A DNA stretch of 37,937 nt from Wallemia ichthyophaga EXF-994 (Eukaryota; Basidiomycota; Wallemiomycetes; Wallemiales; Wallemiaceae): contig NW_008806304.1 in the NCBI RefSeq assembly GCF_000400465.1, positions 1 to 37,937 on the forward strand. Reading direction: 5' to 3'. Positions within the stretch are counted from its first letter, which is position 1, and each line of letters begins with the position of its first letter. The position numbers and the translations under genes were made by a program. Below are positions 11,008 to 20,784 of this stretch, in pieces. The notes beneath the pieces are model-generated. The model saw nothing but the letters and a program-made list of their open reading frames with translations, had not been told where the DNA came from and searched no databases.

Positions 11008-12261
11008 ATGACGGCGGAAATAAAGCCAGCAGGTGGCGTACAGAGCTACTATACGTCGAAAATAGAGGAATCTGAGTTAGCTATTCACGAACGCACGCAA
11101 AATCTGAGAAGATTGGAAGCCCAGCGAAATGCATTAAATACAAAAGGTGGGATTGGAGAAAGTTGACTGCGATGAGGCCATGCTAACAACGACACACCAA
11201 AAGTACGGCTGCTTAGAGAAGAATTGCAATTGCTTCAAGAACCAGGCAGTTACGTTGGAGAAGTGGTAAAAGTAATGGACAAGACTAAAATATTGGTTAA
11301 GGTGCAGCCAGAAGGTAAATTCATCGTCGATTTCTCTCAAGATATTAAGCTTGAAGATCTCAAACCCTCATTGAGAGTTGCGTTGAGATCGGATAGCTAT
11401 ACGCTTCACAAGATACTTCCTAACAAGGTTGATCCATTAGTCTCACTTATGATGGTCGAGAAGGTGCCTGATTCAACTTATGAGAACGTTGGTGGATTAG
11501 ACAAGCAGATCAAGGAAATCAAAGAGGTTATTGAATTGCCAGTCAAGCATCCAGAGCTATTCGAATCTTTGGGTATTGCTCAGCCAAAGGGTGTTTTGCT
11601 CTATGGTCCTCCAGGTACTGGTAAAACATTGCTTGCAAGAGCCGTTGCACACCACACAGACTGTGCGTTCATTAGGGTGTCTGGCTCTGAATTGGTTCAA
11701 AAGTACATTGGTGAGGGATCTAGAATGGTGAGAGAATTATTCGTTATGGCTAGAGATCACGCTCCATCCATCATATTCATGGATGAGATTGATTCCATCG
11801 GTTCATCAAGAGGTGAATCAGGCACTGGTGGTGGTGATTCTGAAGTACAGAGAACTATGTTAGAATTGCTTAATCAGTTGGATGGATTTGAGTCTTCTAA
11901 GAACATCAAGGTCGTTATGGCTACCAACCGTATTGACATATTGGATTCCGCTCTATTGAGACCAGGCAGAATCGACAGAAAGATTGAATTTCCACCTCCA
12001 GGCCCTGAAGCTAGAATATCAATTTTGAAGATTCACTCAAGGAAAATGTCGTTGCAGCGTGGGATCGATTTCAAGTCATTGGCGGAGAAGATGGGTAACT
12101 GCTCAGGTGCAGAGGTGAAGGGAATATGTACAGAGGCTGGTATGTATGCGCTAAGAGAACGTCGTCAACACGTCAGCAACGAAGACTTTGAATTGGCAGT
12201 TTCCAAGGTATTGAAGAGAGCTGCGGAGACTAACACATCGTCAAACAAGCTGTTTACTTAG
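11008..12261 (+). CDS. RPT6: 26S proteasome regulatory subunit 8 homolog (AAA ATPase Rpt6)
   Basis: Second base ATPase of the 19S particle in this window. Exons 11008-11146 and 11204-12261 (57-nt intron, donor GTGGGA, branch GCTAAC) give 398 aa. Exon 1 encodes the N-terminal coiled coil, with [10 protein letters not shown] and [14 protein letters not shown], and joins in phase to [13 protein letters not shown], a junction conserved in Rpt6 proteins. Later features are the OB region (GSYVGEV), Walker A GPPGTGKT, Walker B FMDEID with the Rpt6-typical SIGSSR, the arginine finger region [10 protein letters not shown] and the C-terminus KLFT. The pathway is ubiquitin-dependent degradation in nucleus and cytosol. 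Identity is very secure. Confidence 0.97.
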
Positions 12262-12345
12262 AGTATGAAAGAGAGAAAGATAAAAGATTTGATTTGATTT
12301 GATAACAATGAATTGATTTAACTGTTCACTTTGCTTTATTCGCTG

Positions 12346-12794
12346 ATGTCATTGAGCAGCAATAATAATAATAATCCAGGTATGTTGGGTTGATTTGCCA
12401 GGTATACGTCAACTCAATCCAAGCAGAAGATCTAATAACATTGGTAAAGTCACCTAGTGTTCAACGTCCTCGCATACCAAAGCTACCAACAGAGCTTCAT
12501 CCACTGCCACCAGACATATCGGCGTACTTTGTCTACCCATTGAGCTTAGAGCCATATACATTGGATCTCCTGCCAAAACTACGCCATAATGCCAACATGG
12601 AGCATGACAAGCACGTCAACTACCTCAATGAACGCAATGCATTGATTGAGAGCAAGAAGCGGGAGGAGATGAAGAGGGTGGCACCAGGCTGGAATGGTGC
12701 ATGGGATACGCTAGAGCCATCAACGCTGAGCAAGAGCAAGGGTAAGAGTGTGGATGATGAATTGGTGGAGGGTTTGGAGAGGCTGGCCAAATGA
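12346..12794 (+). CDS. Small conserved-looking protein of unknown function
   Basis: Exons 12346-12379 and 12427-12794 (47-nt intron, donor GTATGT) give 133 aa. The first exon encodes MSLSS followed by five Asn codons (an AAT microsatellite) and Pro. Exon 2 has a Pro-rich segment (RPRIPKLPTELHPLPPDIS), a short hydrophobic patch (AYFVYPLSLEPYTLDLL), then a charged helix (KHVNYLNERNALIESKKREEMK), the motif RVAPGWNG and an acidic tail. There is no signal peptide or transmembrane helix. I do not recognise the family. It follows RPT6 by 84 bp on the same strand and converges with TRM4, whose stop is 54 bp away. The splice is inferred from phase and intron length; a shorter protein starting inside exon 2 is possible. 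Confidence 0.6.
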
Positions 12795-12848
12795 GTTTAT
12801 GTATAAATGTGTAATTCTAGATAACAATGAAATTCTAATGAGATTGCT

Positions 12849-15196
12849 CTATTCTGTGGCTGGGAGTGGTGCTGGAGTTTCCAGCGGTTGATCGGATAGA
12901 TCGGTTGGTTGTGATTTTGACTCGATTGTCTCAGCGTTGTCCTGTTCTTTTTTCTCCTCATTCTCCCCTTCCTTCTCCAAAGCATTCTCCGCAGCACTCT
13001 TCATTCTCTCCTCCCTCTGTTTCTGCACTTCAGCCTGCTTCCTGCCGGCTTCAGAGAGGTCTTCGCCAAACAACCTCAAGCTCAAAGCACTCCTTTCCTT
13101 CTTATCAACCATCATACTAACGCTTGTCTTAGATTTCCACAGCGGGACATAGACAGGCTGACTAAGGCCATTTTCGCCATTATCGAGGCTGAACTCGACA
13201 ATATGACTACCAGAGTGGGTGTTTTGGAGAACATCCCTCAGCTCGCCATTCGCACCACCAATGGAGCTAATGACAGGATGGTAGTGCTCGACGAATGACT
13301 TCAAGTCATCAGGTGTACCTCTGAAAATGGCCTGTGGAGGGAGGTACTTTTTTACGAAGCTTACACTCTCATTAGTCACTCTCCATTTGCATCTGTTCAC
13401 TATATCCTTCTCCTCGTCCGAGAATGCCCTCTGATTATCTTGCTTGACAAAGAGCTTTACACCGCTGCTAATCAGTCGCAGTCTCGTGTAATCGTTGCTG
13501 TGGAGTATGTTCCTTACTAGATCGGATGTCAGATATATCGTTCTACCTGCTTCGCGGTTGGGGTTTCGGACGAGTAGGTTGCGTCTAGGGAACGTGTCGT
13601 CGAATTTGTAGTACGCGGTGAACGATTTCACATCCTCGTCATGCTCGTCGAGGTAGCTGAATGGATCTTCTTTGAACGTCGTGTCTGGTTGGACCTTGCC
13701 TTTTTCTGCACTAGGTTCATCTTTCTTGGATTTCTTCTGTGGACGTTGATTGTTTGTAGTGAGCGATTGTGGGCTTAGGGGACGTTTGGTGGAGTCTGCT
13801 GGGGGTTGTTGGGGGGTTTCATCTATCTTTTCGAGCGACTTTTCCTCCTTCTTTTCATCTGTTTTATCTTGTGTTTTCTCCTCCTTCTTCTCAAGCACGG
13901 CGATAAAGAAAGAGCCAGTGTCCTGTTGGTGAGAGTAGACACGGAGGCATCTCTCCAAAAGCATGTTATCAGCGTCTTGTTGAGAAGGTGGCCACATAGT
14001 TCTAGGCAGTTTATCATTCAGTCTGTCACGCTCTCTCTCATCTCTAGCATTTTCAATAAGGAGATCTCTATCACCAAAGTCGATTCCATCTCTAGCCGTA
14101 TTGACGTGCCAATGTTTGAGACCTTCTTTCCGCTTAAGTTGTGGGAGTTCCTCAGCGGCGTCTACGAGAGACATTTGAGGGTTATCTCTCAAAGCAGCAG
14201 CTATAACAGCCTCATTCTCAACCGGATTAATTGAGCACGTCGAGTAAACCAACCTGCCACCCGGTTTAAGGAGTTGTATACCGCGATTGAGGATGCGTAG
14301 TTGGAGGGTGTGTAGGCCATTTCCATTGTTGGGAGTCCAGTGAGACCAAATTTCAAGGTTTTTGCGCACAGTTCCATCACCAGTGCATGGGACATCGCAG
14401 AGAACTCTATCGAAGAGGAATTTAGATCTGGCTTGGGTGGTGGGGTTGGTGGTGTAGATGTTAGGGAAGCTGGTAGCGTCATGATTAGTGACCATGATGT
14501 TCGGTGAAGGAAGGCGTGAGGTTTGATGTACGAGCAAGTAAGCGCGTTTGTTATCGCTGTCGTTGGCAACTACTAGGCCGGTGGGGTCGGTGTGTGGATC
14601 GGAGTGGAGGGCTTCTAAGAGCTGAGCAGTTTTAGAGCCAGGAGCAGCACACATGTCAATTGCAGAGTGGTGTGGATCCATTTTAAGGAGGAGTGGAGGA
14701 ATCATAGAAACAGCCTCTTGACGGCTAATGTTTCCCGCTTCATTCTCGTAAACAAGGAAGTTTTGGAATTTCTTGAACTCGGGGGATTTTCTAATTTGCT
14801 GCTTAGTGAGGTTTAGTTGCCAAGCTAGACCGTCGGGGTACCTGAGGGAGGCATTAGAAGGTAGATAATAAATCAACATCTAACCCACCAATCAAGCTGC
14901 TTTGGAGGTGGTAGCTGTACACCATCGAGCTTAGCCTGTGATAGGAAAGGAATATAAGTCTTCTTGATGTGTTGATTGAGATCGTTGGCCGTGGATTTAT
15001 TGCCAGTGATTCTGAAGGAAGTTGGGAGGAGTTGTTTGGCAGTATGGATAAAGCTGTTCCACTCTCCATCATCCAATAGATTCTGTGACTTGTAGTATTT
15101 GTCGAATAGAGGATTCTGATTGGTGAGTCCTTTTTGTTCTGTGGGCTGCCTAGTGTTTTTTATAGGCTGCTTCTTATTTCCCCATTTCTTTGGCAT
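12849..15196 (-). CDS. TRM4: tRNA (cytosine-5-)-methyltransferase, Trm4/NSUN2 type
   Basis: S-adenosylmethionine-dependent enzyme that makes m5C at several tRNA positions, in the nucleus. Exons 15196-14889 and 14841-12849 (47-nt intron, donor GTGGGT) give 766 aa. The junction restores LDWYPDGLAW. Motifs visible: IDMCAAPGSKTAQLLE (AdoMet binding), VANDSDNKRAYLL, the DVPCTGDGT loop with one conserved Cys, and LVYSTCSINPVENE with the catalytic Cys. A KE-rich linker follows (EKKEEKTQDKTDEKKEEK). The C-terminal half ends in a coiled-coil-prone, Glu/Gln-rich tail. Length and motif order match fungal Trm4/Ncl1. Its start codon is only 31 bp from that of SPB4. Confidence 0.96.
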
Positions 15197-15227
15197 TTTT
15201 GAAGGATCAACGTTGGAAACAACAGCG
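15197..15227. promoter_or_regulatory. 31-bp divergent start-to-start gap (TRM4 / SPB4)
   Basis: This is the whole sequence between two divergent start codons. It holds no TATA box. Promoter elements and 5' leaders must therefore overlap the opposite gene's coding sequence, or transcription must start almost at the ATG. Both flanking genes act in RNA maturation. Confidence 0.6.
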
Positions 15228-17265
15228 ATGGCATCTAATCAATCAATTGCAGGTGGTTGGAATAATTTGAATCCAAATCTAAATAAATGGATTGAGGATT
15301 ATCTTATAGAAATCGGTTACACCCAAATGACTCCTGTTCAAGCCTCTACAATTCCTCTATTCAGGGCTAATAAGGATGTTGTAGTCGAGGCTGTCACTGG
15401 CAGTGGCAAGACGCTGTCATTCTTAATTCCCATCCTAGAGAAATACACTCAGCTACACTCCCAACTCCAGCCATCCGATGTCTTCTCCCTGATCATCACC
15501 CCCACACGCGAATTAGCCATTCAAACGTACAATCAACTCCAACTAATCCTCTCTGCTGCCCCTTTCAACCCTCCTCCTCCCCTTCTACTCGTCTCTGACC
15601 CTGATTCCTCCGTTCACGACGACCGCAAGCGCTTCTCCACACTCAACTCACACATCCTCATTGGTACTCCTGGTAGAGTTGAGGAATTCATCGGCGGCAA
15701 TAAAGGTACAAAAGGCCGCGGTAAAGGTACTGGCAGGTATTCCAATTTCGAAGTCTTAGTCCTCGATGAGGCTGATAGACTCCTTGATTTGGGTTTCATG
15801 GGTGTGCTCAAGTCCATTGTCTCACACCTACCCAAGCAAAGACGCACAGGTCTCTTCTCTGCCACCATGACCGACCAGTTAGGCAACTTGATAGCCGTAG
15901 GACTGCGCAATCCGAGCAAAATTGTCGTCAAGGTGACTAGCAAATCACGCAAACAAGAAATATCGGAGAGGCGCACACCAGCAGAGCTACACAATACCTA
16001 TATTATCATTCAACAGCGCGATAAATTGGCTTATCTGCTAAAATTCCTCAAGGACCAACTATTAGACGGTAATAACAAGATGATAGTTTACTTCCCCACA
16101 TGTGCCACTGTAGACTATATTTACACCATCCTCAAGCAATTACCGGGGAGTTATGCGCCGTCGTCATCTTCCACCACCTTGCACAGCCTCCACGGCCACA
16201 TCCCCCCACCCAAGCGCACAGCCGCACTCACCGCCTTCACTAATGCACCCTCAGCCATCCTTCTCTGTACAGATGTAGCAGCGCGTGGAATAGACTTGCC
16301 AGATGTAGACATAGTAGTGCAATGGGAAGCACCTGCGGATACGCGCTCCTTCTCGCACCGGGTGGGCCGGACCGCTCGAGCGGGAGCGCGAGGCAAGGCC
16401 TTGCTGATGTTATCTGCGGGTAGCGAAGAGGGATATGTGGAGTTTGTACGTGGGCGGCAGATCCCCCTAACGCCACACGCGCCCATCACACTCACGGATG
16501 CACCCGACGCAGATGAGTTGTGTGGGCGTGTGCGCAGTGTGCTTCTACGCGATAGGAAACTGCACGATATGGCCGTCAGGGCACTCACGTCTACTGTGCG
16601 CGCCTATTCGAAACATGAACAGGTGTTTCTGTTCCGCGTTCAACAACTAGATATTGCGGGGCTGGCTACCGCTCTTGGCCTTCTACGTCTGCCTAAAATG
16701 CCCGAATTGAGGGGGCGTGATGACCTCGCCGCGTGGCGCGATGAGCCTGTAGATGTGAGTTGCCTTTGAGCATTGAGCATTGCGGTCGTGCTCCTCTCCT
16801 ATCTCCCATCCCGCACACCCCCACTCACACACCTCGCAGTGGGATACTTACGCTTACGCTGACTCCGCACAGGAAGCTAAGCGTCTCAAGAAGCGGGATG
16901 AGAGTAAGAACGAGAATGAGCTCAAACATCCCTCCAAACCACTCAAAGCTGAGGCTTGGTCCGTCAAGAAAGGCAACCGCGATAAACGCTCCTCTCAGAA
17001 AGAGAAGCGCGAGGCTAAACGGAGGCATGATAAGGCTGAGAGGATGAAGCAGCGTGAGGTTGGCAGCGCTGACAGCGCTGATAGCGCCGAAGAAAAAGAA
17101 GAAGAACAGGACTGGAAAGCTCACATCCTCGAGACACGTGAGGCCAAGAAACTGAAACGACGCAAGTTGGACAAGCAGCAGGATAAAGACGAGGATGCAA
17201 TGGAAATGGATGACGATGAGGATGTAAATGGAAACGGCAATGGTTTCACATTCGACGATCTCTAA
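15228..17265 (+). CDS. SPB4: DEAD-box ATP-dependent RNA helicase of 60S biogenesis, Spb4/DDX55 type
   Basis: Nucleolar helicase acting on pre-60S particles. Exons 15228-16754 and 16840-17265 (85-nt intron) give 650 aa. Helicase motifs: Q motif (YTQMTPVQASTIP), motif I AVTGSGKT, Ia PTRELA, GTPGR, motif II DEADRLLDLGF, motif III SAT, motif IV IVYFPTC, motif V TDVAARGID and motif VI HRVGRTARAG. The block LRLPKMPELR and the DWDTYAY(A)..QEAKR junction across the intron are typical of Spb4/DDX55. The C-terminus is a long basic then acidic Lys/Glu-rich tail. Start is the ATG at 15228, well placed relative to the Q motif. The intron's 3' end is a long CA/C-rich tract, CCCACTCACACACCTCGCAG. Confidence 0.95.
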
Positions 17266-17337
17266 CGTATATATGGATATTTTAGATAGATATACTTATA
17301 ATATATTACACTCTTCCTTTTCTACTTGTCCAACATT

Positions 17338-19921
17338 CTAAGACGACAAGGTTGACACGAGATTCTGCCAAAAATGCATCTCCCTATCGTCGCTTTGTGT
17401 GTTGTCGTGTTGTGTGTGTCCGGGGGGAGTAGAAGACGTGAGTGAGTTAACATCCAGCCACTGGTTGAGGAGTGCTTGAGCATGTTCACCGAGCAGATCC
17501 ATCTCAATATCGCTTTGCGCTGTTTGTGGGGTGTGTGAGGTGTGTGAGTTGTTTGTACCACTCGAACCCGCGCCGTTAACCACCCCAACATCCCCAACAC
17601 CCCCGCTATACTCCAGCAGCGCAGCGTCCGACGAGCTCGTCGTGCATATTTCCGGGAAATTCTGCGCACCCAATGGGAAGGATGGGTTGAGCGAAGCGGC
17701 TGGATCTGGTTCGATCGGTAGCTCCGACTTGATTGTGAGTGGGTGAGAGTGAATATCCAATCCGCCTAAGTTGAAGTTGGTGTGCTGGGTGTGATCGGGG
17801 TGATGGGGGTGCTCGGTTTGAGTATGCACAGTGTGCTCACCATGCTCACCATAATCACCCAACTCATCCCGTCTAACGTACCCACTCGTTCTTCTCCGCT
17901 TAGGCCTATCTTTGCCAGCCGCTTCACCCGTTTCGTCTAATTCTAATCGGCTCCTGCCCGCCGCAGACTTCGCACCTCTACCTCTCACACCACCGCTTTT
18001 GCTTCCTCTGCGACCTCGACTCCCGTCGGCGTCTCTACTAACCTCACTCGCGCCTCTTTTGAACAGCTCGAGCACAGCGAGTTCGCGCACGGTCGCCTCG
18101 TCAACGCCGGTAGTGTGATGATCGAGGAACGCGCGCAGCTCATCAGCCTCTGCGCCAGTAGGGGTGAGTACGAGAGCGATACCGAGGATCATGAGACTAG
18201 TCATAATGCGATAAGAGCCCGCCGAAAGTTTCGCAGGACGCGTCACCGCCCTATCCTGATACTGTTTACGTGCGACGAGGTCAGCCTTGGCGCTCTCAAT
18301 AGCTGCTACCCGCGACGGAGAGTACTTGGTCGAGTGCGATTTGCCCAGGATTAGATAAGGCCGGTGTAGCGTTATCCGCACGAAATAAAACTCCGTGCTG
18401 AGAAAATAGCGGTGGGTGGACAAATACTTTAACGCACTGTCGTGCGTTAGGTCTGGCTCGTCTAATTGGAAATAGGGAGGGAGAGCCTGCTTGAACTTTT
18501 GTAGCTCCCCGTCTAGCTCTAATATCACACTGTAGGGCGGCGGGCGCATTCCGAAGGCTGCTGTTTGAATTCGCCCCATTAGCTGCGCGAGTACGTGGCG
18601 GAGGATCGTGTAGGACATTATCGTTGGCGTGTGCAGCGAATGTGTTGATGTCATTTCCACTCCTCCCACTTCGCCAACTTCACCCGCTTCTTCGGCACGT
18701 GATTCGAGATCTTCGTCGGACATGTTGGTCGGCGGACGCGTGTCGCAGTCGGCGTCGCTGATGGCGAGTGGCCGGCCGAGGAGGAGAGAGGACATGCGGT
18801 CTTGGTGGTATATGTATGACCAGACTTTCCGCCGCAACTCTTGATCGAGTGTGCGTGAGATGTTAAGAGCACTGGGGTCACGGTGCAGACCGAGAGCCTG
18901 GGCGGTGTGGATGGCAGCACCGAGACTGGGAGTATGTTAGAGTGTCTACCTTCCTAACAATCAAAACCCACGGTACAAAACCCTCGCTCGCCCTCCTCAC
19001 CAAGATCAAGTAGCGGGCAGTGAGCAAGCCACACAAAACACTATCCAAATCGTCATCCTGCATCGCGGCGGCTAGATTTGCGGATCTGCGTGAAGCTCCG
19101 TAAAGGGATTGGTGGAGGTGGGTGCGTGTGGGAGTGTCACCCACTAGATTGTCGGGTGCAGTGAGAGTTGCGATTGCGAGAGTGATGAAAAGTAGTGGAA
19201 TAAAGCGGATGGAGTGGGGAGTGAGTGAGCGAGTACCAGATTGCAGACAATGGTGTAAGGAGTGGTAGGAGGAGTAGAAGGTAGGTGAGAAAAGAGGATA
19301 GCGCCAGTCGATCTCATTGAAATAGAGACCGAGAAGACCATCTTGGAGGTGTTTTCTGGGGAGACAAGCAATAGCGTGGTCTAGATGATTTATAGGAATA
19401 CCAGAGGAGGATAACAACCTGGAAAGTTTATCAACGTTTGATTCTTGTTGGTGGAGGTTGAGGAGGGAGTTATCGCTGACGCTGGTCATAGCGCTGCTTC
19501 CAAAGAACCTGCCCTTATCTAGTCTGCCTTGGTTGCTTTTTTGGGTGTTATCGTGGGTATTCTGGGGGTAATCGTGGGTGTTATCGTTAGTGTTATCGTG
19601 ATGGCTATTACATTTGTCTGAAAAATGATTGGTCAAGAGATTAGTGAGGTTATTGACGGTATTAGTTAGAGCATCTAATCTGCCATGTATGTCTAAATCA
19701 GATTGATATGGATCGTGTACACCGTCGATGAATTGTCTACAGAGATGTGGAATACGCCTGGCAATACACTGATCACAGGGCTGTTGACGATTACATTTCT
19801 GTTTTCTTCGGTGGCATTCGTAGCACGAGTAGTGAACGCGCTTCCTTTGAGATTTTGAAGATGAGCTCATAGATGATGGTGGTAAGGGGTTAAGGAGGGA
19901 ATTACAACTTTTTAATTTCAT
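17338..19921 (-). CDS. Zn2Cys6 transcription factor with fungal-specific middle homology region
   Basis: Predicted nuclear DNA-binding regulator. Exons 19921-18972 and 18925-17338 (46-nt intron, donor GTGGGT) give up to 845 aa. The zinc cluster has the exact spacing C-X2-C-X6-C-X5-C-X2-C-X8-C (Cys33, 36, 43, 49, 52, 61), followed by a short coiled coil (LDALTNTVNNLTNLL). The middle homology region includes LLGLYFNEIDWRYPLFSPTF and, across the splice, AIHTAQALGLHRDPS and RRKVWSYIYHQDRMSSLLLGRP, typical of the family. The C-terminal 250 residues are low complexity, with His/Thr repeats and acidic patches that may activate transcription. The first ATG (19921) lies inside the last codons of SDH7; the ATG at 19870 is the likelier start, 31 bp past the SDH7 stop. 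Target genes are unknown. Confidence 0.9.
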
Positions 19922-20266
19922 TTAATAATTCAAATAATTGGCTGGTCTGTTCATTGGATAGCTTGGCCAGGAGATGGTCGGTGTTGAGGGTGGAAGAGCC
20001 AGTAGACAGCTGATCCAAGTAAACCTTCCAAGAAGACAAGAATCCTATTATTTGTAGTGGGTTGTCTATGTTTCTAAATAGTGGCTGTTACTATGGTTGT
20101 CATCTCTAACTAGAGAATGTACCCACCGATGCCTTCTAAACTCATCTCTCAAGTAATTATCACCGATTAATCTAAATTCCTTTGGTAGCTGTCGATGTAA
20201 GCGGTGTAGCTGTCTATATAACTTTATTGGTGGGAGTATCTCTTTTGTAAAGTTCAAATTAGCCAT
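19902..20266 (-). CDS. SDH7: Succinate dehydrogenase assembly factor 3 (Acn9/Sdh7, LYR protein)
   Basis: Mitochondrial LYR-motif factor that helps mature the iron-sulfur subunit of complex II. Exons 20266-20127 and 20073-19902 (53-nt intron, donor GTGGGT) give 103 aa. The LYR motif is in PPIKLYRQLHRLHRQLP, followed by IGDNYLRDEFRRHR. The splice then restores NIDNPLQIIGFLSSWKVY, the second conserved block of the family. This is decisive evidence, since the unspliced frame runs into a stop. The human protein is about 125 aa, so this is a short member, trimmed at both ends. The reading frame ends 20 bp beyond the upstream ATG of the transcription factor gene on the same strand. COX12 lies just upstream. 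Confidence 0.9.
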
Positions 20267-20383
20267 GACTATTAGATGTCAAGTAGGGCTATTAATGTCC
20301 AAGTGCTTGATTATATTTCAAGCTGGACTATTGAATTCCAAATTGGACTATTAATGTTCAAGTAATTGTTTATAATTCAAGTG
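20267..20383. repeat. Six-unit degenerate 19-20-bp tandem array upstream of SDH7
   Basis: Units begin at 20267, 20286, 20306, 20325, 20345 and 20365. The best-conserved copies read GGACTATTAATGTTCAAGTA with small changes (20286, 20345). All six share a TATT or TTAT core followed about 7 bases later by a TCAAG-like or CCAAA end. The array fills almost the whole gap between the COX12 stop and the SDH7 start codon, where the SDH7 promoter and COX12 3' end must lie. The period is close to two turns of B-DNA. Confidence 0.75.
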
Positions 20384-20404
20384 TATCACTAGTAAATGTT
20401 TTAA

Positions 20405-20752
20405 CTATGGTTGTATATTTGAAGGGAAGTTTCCTTCTAAAAAGGTAGTCTTAATAAGTAATTCTAAGAAAATATACTCAACTCACCCTCAATCTGCTCA
20501 GTCCACTTATCCGTCCAACCATTTGGACAAATTGATTTATACGTTCTATGGAATTGCTTGCATGGTTGAAAATCTTCTCCTTTAGCATTTATACACTTGT
20601 GGTAATCAACGAATGCCTGCCAACAGTGTTTGGTTTGATTGGTGTTGGGGAATCTAACATCGAATCCAGCTGTTTGGAGTACGTATTTGCTGATATTCGT
20701 TAAAATATCTCATTAAAATATCAATTCAAACCCACGAATCACTTTCACTCAT
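20405..20752 (-). CDS. COX12: Cytochrome c oxidase subunit VIb (Cox12)
   Basis: Intermembrane-space subunit of respiratory complex IV that bridges the dimer. Three exons, 20752-20736, 20689-20487 and 20436-20405 (introns 46 and 50 nt), give 83 aa, the same length as the yeast protein. The first exon encodes only five residues plus two bases. Visible signature: GFDVRFPNTNQTKHCWQAF, then the twin cysteine pairs of the CHCH fold (CX9C in CWQAF..HKC and CX10C in CKQFH..SIC), then CPNGWTDKWTEQ and the final EGNFP. The twin motif is the substrate for Mia40-type oxidative import. All three junctions keep phase and restore family blocks, so I regard the model as secure despite the small exons. Confidence 0.95.
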
Positions 20753-20784
20753 CTCTCCTCGTTGTTCTGGTACAACGATGCAAA
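20753..20784. promoter_or_regulatory. 32-bp divergent start-to-start gap (COX12 / PRP18)
   Basis: This is the entire spacer between the two start codons. It contains no TATA box. A second ATG at 20778 on the plus strand opens a four-codon upstream reading frame (ATG CAA AAT GGA TAA) that overlaps the PRP18 start, so initiation at PRP18 may involve leaky scanning. Confidence 0.6.

Noticed and set aside
12380-12401. A 22-nt intron ending at the first CAG in the small orphan gene
   Set aside because: It would be far below the local minimum intron length and puts exon 2 out of frame. The 47-nt intron ending at 12426 keeps phase.
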